Shown here in pieces: positions 32,383 through 44,236 of a stretch of DNA of 64,000 nucleotides (the stretch's first letter is position 1; the number at the start of each line of letters is the position of its first letter). Origin of the DNA: Punctularia strigosozonata HHB-11173 SS5. Taxonomy: Eukaryota; Basidiomycota; Agaricomycetes; Corticiales; Punctulariaceae. The DNA lies in assembly GCF_000264995.1 (NCBI RefSeq), contig NW_006767433.1, positions 2,433,074 to 2,497,073 on the forward strand, written 5' to 3'. The translations under genes and the position numbers were made by a program. The notes beneath the pieces are model-generated. The model worked only from the letters and a program-made list of their open reading frames with translations. It did no database searches and had not been told where the DNA came from.

Positions 32383-34400
32383 CTACGGAGGGGTACCAGA
32401 GATGACAGGATCGGGAAGGATGCCTTGCTTCACCCACATATCGGCCACGGTCTCGTCTTCAGGATACCCGGAACGTAAATCAAAACTAGAAATAAATCTG
32501 CCTCTTGCACTGGAGTCTATCTCCACATCGTCGAAGAATTGTCCTAAGCGAAGAGTGCCGTCCAGAAATCGTTGAACGCGATCCGTTTGGAAGTCAATTA
32601 ATCCAATATTTTCTTCGGCGACGTCTACGACCATGTTATAATAAGGAATGATATTGCAGTACGTTGTGATGAAATAACTCACAGCGACTGGGTCCGTTGG
32701 TCACGAGTGCCTGGTAGAAGGGTTGCCTCCGTCCTCGGTTGAGTTCATCCACTTTCATTTGATTCATCCACTGTTCAGACTCGGCGCAGACAGGGTCCCA
32801 ACCGACAATCACACCATCATACTCGTATTTGTTATGCCGAAACATTGCGCCCACAAAGTATTTGATTGTGGTATTCAAGCGGCTCCGGCGACGCACGGCC
32901 GTCGAATCTCGTCGATCCTCCTCTACTTGCTGCTCGACCATGCGTGATACCGTAGCTCTCGGTTCTGGATGAAGCGCCGGTGCGAATACGTCCATCATGA
33001 CTGCCAAAGCATCCAGTGGATATGAGTTAGAAACGGCTGCCACCCGTGCCGCATACTGTACGTCCTCCGGTGTCATCATCGAGTTCGCGGCGAACCCAGC
33101 GTAGACGGCGGATGACTGGGAAATCGGCGAGATTTGTTCTGCAGTGGGCCCTGCGAACGCATGAAATGATCCAATTATATTCCTGGCTGCGCGGAGGAGC
33201 ATCTGGCCTGAGGTTGCAGGCTGTCGAAGCGTTTGCGAGATTACGCTTTGCGTGATCCGCACCCCGGCACGCGATAAGAGTTCAGGAACATCGGTTTCTG
33301 CGGAGAGTATGGCCTTCGTTTCGCTGCCGTATACATCAACTATGAGCCCATATGGTCCGTCCGATGGAGTCGGGACCTGGGCGAGGACTCGGAATGGAAG
33401 TCCTAGAGGAACGGCCTCGAAGCCGAGCCTTCGAGCTAGCGCCACGAAGACGTAAACCAGCGAGATGGGTATTGTGGCTCTGCATGGAGACAAGAACCAA
33501 TGCGGAAAGTGGTTGTATAGATCATGGAAACGGAAATCTGGCGTGGATAAGACATTAGGATCACAACGGCAGTGGGGAACATGGCTTTTGTGCTTACCCG
33601 ACGCAGAGGCCAGGCCTTGTTTGCGCATGAATGCACAGATAGCAATGCACACTGTCCGCATGTCGTTGGTAGATCGGCGAGTCTCGATGATTATGTCCCT
33701 CGATGTCAAGTAGCGATGGCAAGCGCGGGCTAGGTCATCGAGTTTGTTCGACAACTGCAAGAATATTCAGGCACGTAAGCTTGCGGTCAATAATGACGCC
33801 CACCTCTTGATGGGACACGCCAAAGAAGCCTGACAGCCCATGGAATGCTTCTTCCATAAGGACCTCCGGGGGATCTTGACGTAGTAGGGACCAGGTACGT
33901 ATGGCATTGTAGCGGGCGATAACACCTTGGACACTCTTAAGCCAGAAGGCACGCGAGATGGAACGCCGAAGAAAGCGCTGTGTCCTCCTCGGGTCGGTAG
34001 CCTTGTCAGCTGTGAAGTAGTCGAGCTCTAGCTGCACTACATCCCATGCGTCGTAACCTAGGTCTTGCACCAGCGCTCTTCCCAGTTCTCCTCGATTTGC
34101 GGGCTGCACTGTGATGTCCTCTACTCGAGCCATGGTCATCTCGTCTATACGGCGACGAAGAGCATACATCGTCCTCCAATTGCAGTTGGCCTCATATTTC
34201 CGTTGCCTTTCCCTGCCTGGATCCGAGTGCGTGTAGCGAACCTGATAATGCGCTTTCCAGAGCGAAGGCCGGATTGCAGCTTGTCGAAGAAGAGAACTAG
34301 CCTCAGAGAAGCTGAGTATGGTATTGACGGAGATATCTGTGTATCGATGGGAGGGCAGTTGACTCAGTATGTGTTCATAAATCTCTAGAGGCAACGACAT
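32383..34400 (-). CDS. FBXO21-like protein: F-box, SirB1/transglutaminase-like, YccV/HspQ-like
   Basis: Start at 34400. The N-terminal F-box reads MSLPLEIYEHILSQLPSH. The middle has the SirB1-type transglutaminase-like region, for example TIPISLVYVFVALARRLGF and AVPLGLPFRVLAQVP. The C-terminus has a YccV/HspQ-like domain with IKYFVGAMFRHNKYEYDGVI and GWDPVCAESEQWMNQM, then a tail ending PVISGTPP at 32383. This three-part order is that of human FBXO21 and its fungal relatives, an SCF substrate receptor. Three or more introns join the frames (near 33735-33770, 33540-33600 and 32640-32690). It is convergent with the upstream acyltransferase-like gene, with about 170 bases between stops. Confidence 0.85.
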
Positions 34401-35347
34401 ATCGTTGTGAGTTCAGTTCGCAGTGTACCTGGCAAAGTAGATCAGGGGATCCGTATACACTGAAGTAGGCCTCACAGATCATGTGAGTTTCACTGACGGT
34501 GCTTTGGTTGGTAGCGCAACATCTGATTCTTACTATCAGCGCTTCCCCTTGCTCCAGGCGCTAACTTTCCCTATCGAATGAAGATATAGGGAGTGATTAA
34601 GACACTTAATGTTATTACTTACAAGGTTATTATACGAGCTGACTCGGAGTAATCTATGCCCATTATATGGTAATCAATAAGTCCAGGATTGTAGGGCGAG
34701 AACACCGTTACCTAGTGGACTTGGCAGTCTGGTATAAGATAGGGCTCATTCAGTTTCAACAGGCGTGATAAGTGCTGCGCAGCGAATTCCACTCGCTACG
34801 GGGCACACTCTCTAAATCTAAAACCACAATTCTCTTTGAATGCACATTATCTTGAAATCTGTGGCGGCGATTTCTGTGATTTTTGAGCGTTTTTTATTCG
34901 ACTAGCAAGACCCGTGGGACCTGTTGAAACTGAATGAGCCCTATCTTATTATCTGTAATATTTCGTCCTCAGTCGCGATGGCTGTCGCGCCATATCGATT
35001 GCGCACACCAGCTGGGCATGGGCGCAGCTTGCACGGCAACATTGGTTGCAGCGACGCCCAAGATCTGCCATCCTGCCTGCTTCAATATTCATTCACGGCC
35101 AGAGTTTCACAGTGCCAACGTAGTTCGAATAGGTCTCCTTTATGAAGTTCTATACTTACTTACATCAAAATTGCGGTGATTAGTGGCCGCAGCCCAATTG
35201 CTTTATCGTAGAGGATACAAATACATCTGCACATCTGCGTAGAACGAGAACGCTGGGACAATATAGTCTCCCCAGTTAGACTCTCGATGGATGCGCAGTG
35301 AAGACAATCGTTCACACGCATGATAGCACATGATCATCATTTTTCAC
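34401..35347. other. Intergenic region around the MITE
   Basis: Apart from the MITE at 34735-34948, no supported gene is seen. Upstream of FBXO21 (34401-34730) is presumed promoter sequence; 34950-35347 holds the RSC9 3' flank. Confidence 0.6.
34735..34948. mobile_element. MITE with perfect terminal inverted repeats
   Basis: About 214 bases bounded by inverted repeats that match over 30 bases (34734-34763 and 34920-34949) without a mismatch. The repeat begins TAAGATAGGGCTCATTCAGT going inward. No coding capacity in the interior. The outermost TA/TA on both sides would fit a TA target duplication as made by Tc1/mariner-type transposases, but the TIR itself starts TA, so this is ambiguous. Non-autonomous; the source transposon is not in the window. 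Perfect ends suggest a young insertion. Confidence 0.85.
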
Positions 35348-37352
35348 TCAGTGTACCGCGAGTACATCGGTGTCGAGCATCTCTCTGATCCAACCCATCA
35401 TCGTATCATCGCGCAGTTTTACTTCTTCCAAGAGATTTCTCGTCGACGCGAAAGCTCTCCGGCCACGCATTTCTCCTTCCAACTCCTTCTCAGTCGTCAC
35501 AACTACTCGTTGTGTATGATCCCCGTCGTCTTCTTCGACTAAGCCAGGGAATCCGAAATGATCAACATCGAGCCGTGGCGCCGCATCCACAGAGGCGAAC
35601 GATGAATGATAGAGCAGTCGAATGCAAAGCAGAGCCGTCAGGGATGTCGAGAGTGGCTCCCCAATAGGTTGTCGGTAGCTCACAACTGCCTGTGTGGGCG
35701 GCGGTGGACGAGTGGTGGGGTCGGGTATAGGGTGCGTTGCGCTTTGGGTGGGGAGAGTGACGAAGTCGCCTTGAAGCGGGTGACGTGCAGGGGGCTGTGA
35801 GCTTCGTACGTGGGTGAGGACATGAGTATGAAGATTGGGTCGTGGGAGTTGTACAGCACAACTCGACCACTGGCAGCTCGCGTCTTCGTCGGCAGTTGCG
35901 ATATGTTCTAGTAGATGTTCGTATAGTTCACCAGGAGAATTGAAAGTCTCGACGGGGCACTGCGAGCGATTCCACAGGCATTTGAACCGCACATCCTCGT
36001 CCTCCGTCTGGCGGGCGACACCACGGACCACAAAACGCTGGGGCGGGCCGGGAAGAACCATGGCTTGAGCTTGAGGGAAGACGACATTGACGTTCTTGAT
36101 GACATCGGAAGCCACGAGAAGCGGATATGACTCGGCATGCGGGATGAAGGCGTCTTTGTATAAATTCCAGAAATCCACTTGCGTGAGTTCGCCGTCTGAT
36201 TTGGCCACAAACATAATCTTCATCCTGTGTACGTTGTAAGAAGTGGTTATCTGAAGATGTTCACCCAGCAACGTACCACTCGTAACAACGTTGCGGTTCT
36301 GGTTTAGGAAGTAGCTCATTGAACTCGGCCTCGGTTAGCTCGTGAACCTTGGTTGTCGCCACAGTGGCAGGTACGGTGGTTGCTGGCTCGCCTATGGTGT
36401 GCGTCACGGTTTCCTCCGCTTGCTCGGATATGAGTAGGCTCACGAGTAGCCTAAGCACACTAGGCATGCCAGGGTGAAGTAGAAACGCCTTGACCATTGA
36501 TGAATATGACAAATGAGCATAAAGATAGTTCAGAGATGCGTTTAATAACGGTTTGTCTGAGAAAAGGGGTAGATAGTGTAGGGCCGCCGTCAACGCAGGT
36601 GAGTCGGGAGAGACTTGGAAAGAATTGCCGTGGTTGGACATGATGATATCGAGGGTGGTCAAGCAGGTTATTATCAGCGACCGATGCGAGGTGTAGCGCA
36701 GGATGTGGAGGATGGCGGGACCGAAGTTATGAGACCGTGAAGGGGGTTGCGAGGAAGGGACGGTGAATATCGCATAGAGGATATCGATAGCATGAATGAG
36801 ATACTCGACATCGACATCTGAGGTTGGCTTGATCTTTTGGAGGGTCTGCGCAAGCAAAGGCCGGGTATGTGCGTGACCATGGAGTTCCAGAGCGTTAACC
36901 TCGTGGACTGAGGCGTTACGTAGAATGAAAAGAGATTCCAGAGCGTTTCTCCGGAGACCTTGGCGATCCTGCGAGGCCACAAACAGGTTGTCTAGGTCCG
37001 CTTTATCCTCATCGTATCCAGATATGAATCGTTCTGGCCACTCGAATAGAGCATCTGTGAGGCCTGGATAGGACCTTAAGCTGAACTTTTCGTTGTGGGA
37101 TAGACGACAGAGGCGATCCAGAGCCCATCGAACTTCTGTAGGAATGCCGGAGCGCAAAGACAGGAGCATGCGGTTGTTCGGCCGCTCTTCGGTGTACCAT
37201 CCTACAAGCAGGCGGTCAATCGGTGGTATACGAGCTGACGAAGCATGCTTACTCTCGTAATCATCCTTGGGAGGAGGCACTGGACGTGCGGGATACTGCA
37301 CGTAGGAAGACGTTCTTGCGGCGTAGCTTGTAGCGCCGTACTCAGTCGACAT
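35348..37352 (-). CDS. RSC9: RSC9/ARID2-like chromatin remodelling subunit
   Basis: The ATG at 37352 (MSTEYGATSYAARTS) is chosen over an upstream in-frame GTG. The first long exon gives helical-repeat sequence (MLLSLRSGIPTEVRWALDRL, HEVNALELHGHAHTRPLLAQ). A short intron near 36230-36265 leads to the second part with FVAKSDGELTQVDFWNLYKD, an RFX-like piece, and Cys/His spacing in CLWNRSQCPVETFNSPGEL and CQWSSCAVQLPRPNLHTH, resembling the C2H2 pair of Rsc9. The end reads DDTMMGWIREMLDTDVLAVH. Rsc9 belongs to the RSC/PBAF nucleosome remodeller. The N-terminal ARID seen in some fungi is not present here, so this is the short form. Divergent from the next gene with 106 bases between starts. Confidence 0.82.
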
Positions 37353-37458
37353 GACGGCGCAAGCGCAAGTAAGGCGCGTCGCGTCGCGCGTCACCGCGTG
37401 ACCTTCAGTGTGTTCAGTACAACGCGTGTCTACTTTGCTTAAGTACTACACTTGTGAT
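37353..37458. promoter_or_regulatory. Short divergent promoter between RSC9 and ARMH3-like gene
   Basis: Only 106 bases separate the two ATGs, so the genes almost certainly share one bidirectional promoter and have very short 5' UTRs. No clear TATA box was seen. Confidence 0.55.
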
Positions 37459-39959
37459 ATGTTCAGCAGTTCGCATGCTTTACAACAGCTGCCCACAAAA
37501 TATGCGGCCACTTACGAGAAACTGTTTCGCGTGAGTGATTTGCGCCATACCCTTGCTTTTCGAGGGACTCACACCGCTTTGAGTAGGGGTTGACACCGGG
37601 AGAACTGGATCCCAACGGTGATCCCAATGCGTTCTGGGCTGATGTGTATCTCCTTGACGTCGACAGGATTGTATTGTCCTCTCATTTTAGTGCTCTCTCG
37701 AGCGAACAGTGCTTAGGATCATACAAGGTATGGGGCCATTCAGTGCCGTTCAAATCAAACAGTGAATTAGATCATTCAGTAGCCTATCCTCAGTTCTATC
37801 TTCTCGTCTGCATTGCGTCAGCTACGTACAGGAAGACCGGATGATCCGAGAAAACTGGGGGCAACCTTGACTCTACAAGTATTCCTGCGTTGCATCATGA
37901 GCAAGAGCCTGGCAGGATGGGAAGTTATGGAGATATTGGCTGGTACGATCGCAGACAGTGATCGAGTATTCATGGTACGTCGCCCTCGTTCACTCCTCCA
38001 TGTCATCCTCACGCGAACTCGCGGCGGTGTTCAGGATTTTGCTGCTGTAGTCGATGATATCCTCGGTGACCCCATCTTTCCAGGTGACATTTGCTACGTT
38101 ATCGTGATTACCGACGGGTCTTCATAACGACAATGAAGCTACGCTCAGGCATCAAATACTCCAGGTGTCTCTCATATTCATGTGCGGAGTCAATCAGCTC
38201 AGTCCGGGTGCGTGGAAAAGCATCCACATCAGAACGAAGTCCCTAATGCCCCAGCAGGAGCATATTTTCTACGAAGGAATTTATGCGACTCAATCATGAA
38301 GGTTCGCCATCCAGCTGTGCGTGTTGCAAGTGTTTCAAGCGATGCCAGCAGATAATCACCACACCAGAGACGAGCGTATTTACATTTGAAGCGACCCTCC
38401 TTCTATCGCTTTTGTGCAATTATCACAAACCAGAAGCTTCAAAGCTCAACCCGTATGTGCAGAGGCTGAAGAAATTAGATGACTCGGAAATCATGCAGAA
38501 GATTTATTGGAGCACCAACTTCGCCCTCAATGCAGCCGTGAAGTAAGCTGGTAGTTCCTTGGCTGCGTTGTGAGCGGTTTATCAATGGTCTATATTGCAG
38601 GGCCTATCAAGATATCCTCCCCGACGAATCACCGACCATGCTTGCTTCAGTAGGCACGTTCCTCGCTACTATGCGACTCGACCGTGCGCCTTCTCCGACG
38701 ACAGCAGGTTCTGCACGCAGAGCACTCAGGAACCAGTTGCGTAATAGGCTCCCCAGCTGAGGTAGTATACTCACAAGATGTGTTCTGTAGCCCCATCGAA
38801 GGAGCTGCGATAGCATTTGCGCTCCTCGACTTGATCCGTGAAAATCATTCTTTCTCGTCTTTCGTCGTGACTCACGCGCCGTCGGATAACCGCATTGCTC
38901 CATTGCCGCAAACTGTCCTCAGCCTATCTTCTTACGTCCTCACGCATGCTTCATCATCTATGTCGGATCGTGCCCTTGCCTACGCTCAACTTACGATGAA
39001 CATCATGTTCACTTGGTCAGGCGACGTTGAAACAATGCGATTGTTCTGCGGCCCATCCACTAGCGCAATCCGACTCTGTCGGCAGAGGGAACCGCGGCTG
39101 CCACAAGCATCTGTTAAGAGGCCGTTGGTCTGCGCTATGTTGGACTGCTCGAGTCTGTGGCTGCGTCATAATTTGCGGAAACGCTTGGACGTGGTGATTT
39201 ATAGGTGAGCTCGACACATATCTGCTGCACGGATTTTATTCATTTGGTGCCTGGTAGTATGTGCATAGATGTATGCTATCGCATAATATGGTACCTCCAG
39301 AATACGCGTACTAGGCCTCGTGAGTCCTTCTGACCTCATGAACGAATGAAGGCATGATGATCCGCATTTGTCAGAATATCATTGGAAGGAGTTCTGGAAT
39401 TCCCTGCTTAGCCTCCTGACCTTCCTTTCGAGCAAAGTGGATAGCCTCACCGTTGGTGCGCGTGGCATCGTGGGCTTGTCGCAGAGGGTGAGCGTACTAC
39501 AATGTGAGGTCATGCAACAGTTGCTCAGCTGCACCTAGATTATGGAATTGCTGTATTTGCTGCTTTGCCGCTCCGAAGCCTTCTTGCCCACGACTCATAC
39601 GATGCATGAGCTCATAGTTGAGTCTCTTTTGTTGGATGCGTTGTTTCCCAGCATTGTGCCCATTTATTCTACACTACTAGTATGAACTCGTCCGATACAC
39701 GCCGGCCTTGACGAAGCATAGGGACATGACAGCGTCATTGACTCTCCAACCTTCCAAGCGGTCATCGACACTGGTAGATGCCAATCGTTCGGCACGAATC
39801 ACTGACGCTGTCTTGGCTGTGGCCGAACATTACCAGAGCTTGATTGCCCAAGCCGGGGTCAGCAGTGCCGAGGCGGCTATGGCGGTTGTGGCGAAGAACA
39901 TCGAGCAGGACGGAGTGTACGGTCTGCCAAGTCCCGACGGCGTCCTGGACTGCAGGTGA
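37459..39959 (+). CDS. ARMH3/DUF1741 (UPF0668)-like armadillo-type helical protein
   Basis: The ATG at 37459 gives MFSSSHALQQLPTKYAATYE; the next exon has GDPNAFWADVYLLDVDRIVL. Later exons give LQVFLRCIMSKSLAGWEVME, LRHQILQVSLIFMCGVNQLS, GAYFLRRNLCDSIMK, TFEATLLLSLLCNYHKPEAS, VLSLSSYVLTHASS, LVCAMLDCSSLWLRHNLRKR, EYHWKEFWNSLLSLLTFLSS and a last exon ending at 39959. This is the DUF1741 family (human ARMH3/C10orf76), a helical-repeat protein reported to work with GBF1/PI4KB at the Golgi in animals. In the exon at 39540-39670 the frame shifts between HDSYDA and ELIVESLLLDA, apparently a two-base deletion near 39603-39609. That is either a sequence error or a real break; the rest looks well conserved. 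Confidence 0.75.
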
Positions 39960-40382
39960 GTGACCTTCCCGCTGCACGAGCGAGCAGCCGCTGATTTGGT
40001 GTAGAGACGATACGGAGGAACTGACTGGGTTCCGCTATCTGTATTCTGATGTTCTGGCCCTGATGCCTTGATTTCTCCGTTGGGCGTAAATAGGCGTGTA
40101 AACGTACGGAAAGGGCAGCGACGGGGGCGCGCCGCGGATTCCCGACTCCGAGCCGAGGCAGGACGGGGTGAAAAAGTTTTTGCGTCATGACGGTGTGTGG
40201 CTCGGTTACGTAGAGAATGAGACGCGGTGAATTTCGTGGTTGGTACGGTTGCGGATGATAAGACTCGGTGGACGACTCGGTGAACCCGTACCACCAGAAA
40301 AACCGGGCGCGATGGCCCCGACGCTGTCTCAGTCCATCCCGCTGCATCCCCACGGCGCCCCGCCAGCCCTCTCCCTCCTCGC
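39960..40382. other. Intergenic stretch with glycine dehydrogenase promoter
   Basis: About 420 bases between the ARMH3-like stop and the P-protein ATG, with no gene seen. The long minus-strand open frames here are antisense shadows in GC-rich sequence. Confidence 0.6.
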
Positions 40383-43300
40383 ATGGCCCTGTCCCGTGCA
40401 CTTCTCGTCCGATGCCCTCGCCCTGGCCAGCCGGCGGCGGCCCGTAAGGCGTTGACACGGCGCTCGTTCGCGAGGCTGACCACCCCCTCCAACCTCTTCG
40501 ACCCTTTGGACACCTTTGCGGAGCGTCACATCGGCCCCGACGACCATGAGGCCAGGCTCATGCTTTCCAAACTTGGATGCGAGTCCATCGACTCGTTCGT
40601 AGCCGAGGCGGTCCCGGCGCACATACGCTTGTCTCCCCATGCCCTGGACAATACGTCCATTCCGGCCCTCAGTGAATCCCAGCTTCAAAAGCGCGCGCAC
40701 GAGCTCGGAGCGATGAACAAGCGCTTCAGAAGCTATATCGGCATGGGCTACCATAACGCCGTCGTTCCGCCTGTGATCCTGCGAAATGTACGCTTGCTCG
40801 TCACCATTGGCTTCCGATAACTGACGTGGTGCATCACAGGTCATGGAGAATCCCGCTTGGTACACCCAATATACACCATATCAACCGGAGATTGCTCAAG
40901 GTTTGTTCCCCCGTGTATATACCGAATGGACTTGGGCTCATATTCATCCAGGTCGATTGGAATCCCTCGTCAATTTTCAGACAATGATCATGTCTTTAAC
41001 CGCCATGGATATCGCAAACGCCTCTTTGTTGGACGAAGCAACAGCAGCTGCGGAGGGTATGGTCATGGCCTTTGCCTCGGCGAACCAGAAACGCAAGGCT
41101 TTTCTGGTTGACGAGGCTGTAGCGCCTCAAACCCAGGCTGTTCTGCGCACACGGGCGAAGGGGTTCGGCATTCGCCTTGTGATTGGCAACATACAGTCCC
41201 TCGCCAACGACGAGTCTCTCCTTTCGGAAACTTGCGGTGTTCTCGTGCAGTATCCCGACGTGGACGGCGATATTCGCGACTACGCTAAACTCGCGGAGGC
41301 TATCCATTCTTCCAACGGATTGGTGGTGTGCGCGACGGATCTCCTTGCTTTGACAATGCTCAAGCCGCCTGGAGAGTGGGGCGCTGACATCGTGGTGGGC
41401 AATTCAGCCCGATTTGGTGTTCCTGCTGGATATGGTGGCCCGCATGCCGCATTCTTCGCGTGCACGGACAAACTGAAGCGCAAAATGCCCGGGAGGCTCG
41501 TTGGCCGAAGCCGCGATGTCACTGGAAAACCTGCGTACAGGCTCGCATTGCAAAGTAGGTTATTATGTACGATATTGAAGGTCGATTTTGCTGACGTTGC
41601 GTAGCTCGTGAACAGCACATCCGCCGAGAGAAGGCTACAAGCAATATCTGCACTAGTCAAGCTCTCCTTGCTAACATGGCCGCCATGTATGCCGTTTATC
41701 ACGGGCCTATCGGATTACGCCACATCGCCAACAAAGTGCACGGACTCACATGTATCCTCAAGGCCAATCTCGAGCGTCTTGGTTACTCCGTCCGTAATCA
41801 GTCGTTCTTCGATACTCTGACAGTAGAGGTTGCTGGAGCAGCGGCATCTGCGAGTGTCGTGCATGAAGCATCTCAGGCTGCTGGCATCAATCTTCGGCAT
41901 ATCAACGCTTCCACCGTCGGCATCACCTTTGACGAGAGCGTTGGAGTCGAGGATCTCATTGATGCCATTAACGTTTTCGCTTCGGCTGCCAACAAACCCC
42001 CCGTTCGCGTTTCCGAGCTCGGTGCCGTCAAGGCCGTATCCGTTCCCGAGGTGCTCCTTCGGCAGTCCGGCTTCCTGTCTCATCCGGTTTTCAATAAACA
42101 TCATTCCGAGACCGAAATGCTGCGTTACATCCATCACCTGCAATCCAAGGATCTTTCGCTCGTTCATACGATGATTCCTCTCGGTAGCTGCACAATGAAG
42201 CTCAACAGTACGACCAGCATGGTTCCTATCACCTGGCCCGAGTTCAGCAACGTACATCCTTTCGCCCCAGCGGAACAGGTTCAAGGTTATTTGCAGGTCA
42301 TCAAGGTATGAGCCATAGTTTCACCGTCAAGCTTTGCTGGAAACTCATGCATCACCGAACCAGGAACTTGAGGCAGATCTTTGTCAGATTACCGGTTTCC
42401 ATGCTTGTTCGCTTCAGCCGAACTCCGGTGCTGCGGGTGAATATGCTGGTTTGAGCGTGATTCGCGCGTACCACGAATCTCGCGGGCAGGGTCACCGCAA
42501 TATCTGCCTCATCCCCGTCAGCGCTCACGGCACGAACCCTGCTGTGAGTTTATGCAGCTACCAGCCATTTATGGAGATGGTTGATTTTGTTCCAGTCTGC
42601 CGTCATGGCAGGACTGAAAGTCGTTCCGGTCAAAAGCCTCTCCGATGGAAGCCTCGATCTCTCTGATCTGAAAGCAAAGGCTGAGCAGCATAAGGACAAC
42701 CTCGCCGCTTTCATGGTTAGCGTCATTGGCACATCACTGAACGACCTATTGACACCGTTCATAAGATCACTTACCCGTCTACTTTTGGCGTGTTCGAAGA
42801 TGGCGTCCGAGATGCTTGCAATATCATCCACGAAAACGGAGGCCAAGTGTACCTCGATGGTGAGTCGGGTACCGTAGAGGCCGACGACTAAACGTATCTT
42901 ACACTCATGAAGGCGCAAATCTGAATGCACAAGTTGGTCTGACCAATCCAGCAACCTGCGGCGGCGACGTGTGCCACCTGAACTTGCACAAAACGTTCGC
43001 GATGTGAGCAGCACACCCTATCGTTTCTGACCAAGAAACTGATTACTATGTCAGCCCCCATGGCGGCGGCGGTCCTGGAGTTGGGTGAGTTGACTGTCGA
43101 CCATCAACCACCCGAGTGTTTGCTCTGCTAACTGTACTGTAGACCCATCTGTGTGGCGGAGCACCTTGCACCCTTTTTACCAACGCACCCCGTGTTTGCT
43201 ACCGGAGGACCACAGGCAATCGACGCAGTTGCCGGTGCACCGTATGGCAGCGCCTCTATCCTTCTGATATCTTGGGCGTATATCAAGATGCTAGGAGGGA

Positions 43301-44156
43301 ATGGCCTCTCCCATGCCTCGAAAGTAGCGTTGCTGAACGCAAACTACATGGCAAGTCGGCTGTCGCAGCATTACAATGTACGCTACAAGAACGTCAATGG
43401 CCGGGTAGCTCACGAGCTGCTCATCGATCTCGCGGAGTTCGAGAAGAGTGCTGGGCTCAAGGTGATGGACTTCGCGAAACGGCTGCAGGTATGATACCGG
43501 TCCTTGAACTACAGAACGAGTCTGATCCCGTGTGATTGGGTAGGATTACGGCTTCCACCCTCCAACCTGTTCCTGGCCTATTTCCACCTGCATGCTCATC
43601 GAGCCCACTGAGTCCGAAACCCTTGAGGAAATTGATAGGTATGCGGTAACGTTGATCGCTGTTGCATCCCAGATGATGATGCGTTGCAGGTTCTGCGATG
43701 CGATGATCCAAATTCGCCAAGAAGTGGATGGCATCATTTCTGGAAAGCAGCCCAGGGATAACAACGTCCTGAAGAATGCGCCTCATCCCGCTTCGGTAGT
43801 TGCAGTTCCGGATGATGAATGGAAGAGGTGATGCAGCGCTGAAATGTCTGTCAACCCTCCACGCTGACATCCATGCCTTAGACCCTATTCGCGCGTCACC
43901 GCTGCTTATCCAATTCCTTACTTGCTTGAACGCAAGTTCTGGCCCACCGTCTCTCGCATTGAGGATGGTGAGTTGCTATAATCTTAGGTTAACATTGTAC
44001 AGGCTGATAGACGCGCGTTTCAGCCTACGGAGACTTGAACTTGATTGTCAGTTCAGCATGCACTGCACTGCCATCGAATACTAACTGTTTTCGCAGTGTG
44101 ACTGCCCGTCAGTTGAAGAGACCGCATCAGCCTCGCCACGATCCTCCGAGAATTAG
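40383..44156 (+). CDS. GCV2: Glycine dehydrogenase (P protein), mitochondrial
   Basis: The ATG at 40383 starts an Arg-rich presequence ([16 protein letters not shown]...), then [20 protein letters not shown], the classic P-protein start. Exons continue through [74 protein letters not shown] and the PLP-binding [20 protein letters not shown], whose Lys forms the Schiff base. The last exons give [12 protein letters not shown] and [13 protein letters not shown], ending at 44156. About ten introns. Both homologous halves are present (around 1000 residues expected). The enzyme decarboxylates glycine and passes the aminomethyl group to lipoyl-H protein in the mitochondrial glycine cleavage system. 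Confidence 0.95.
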
Positions 44157-44236
44157 AGTCGAATATTACAGCTTTCTATTCACCTAGAGAGTTCCTGCTC
44201 GCGGATTGTTCAACCATACGCATTGTACCATCATCG

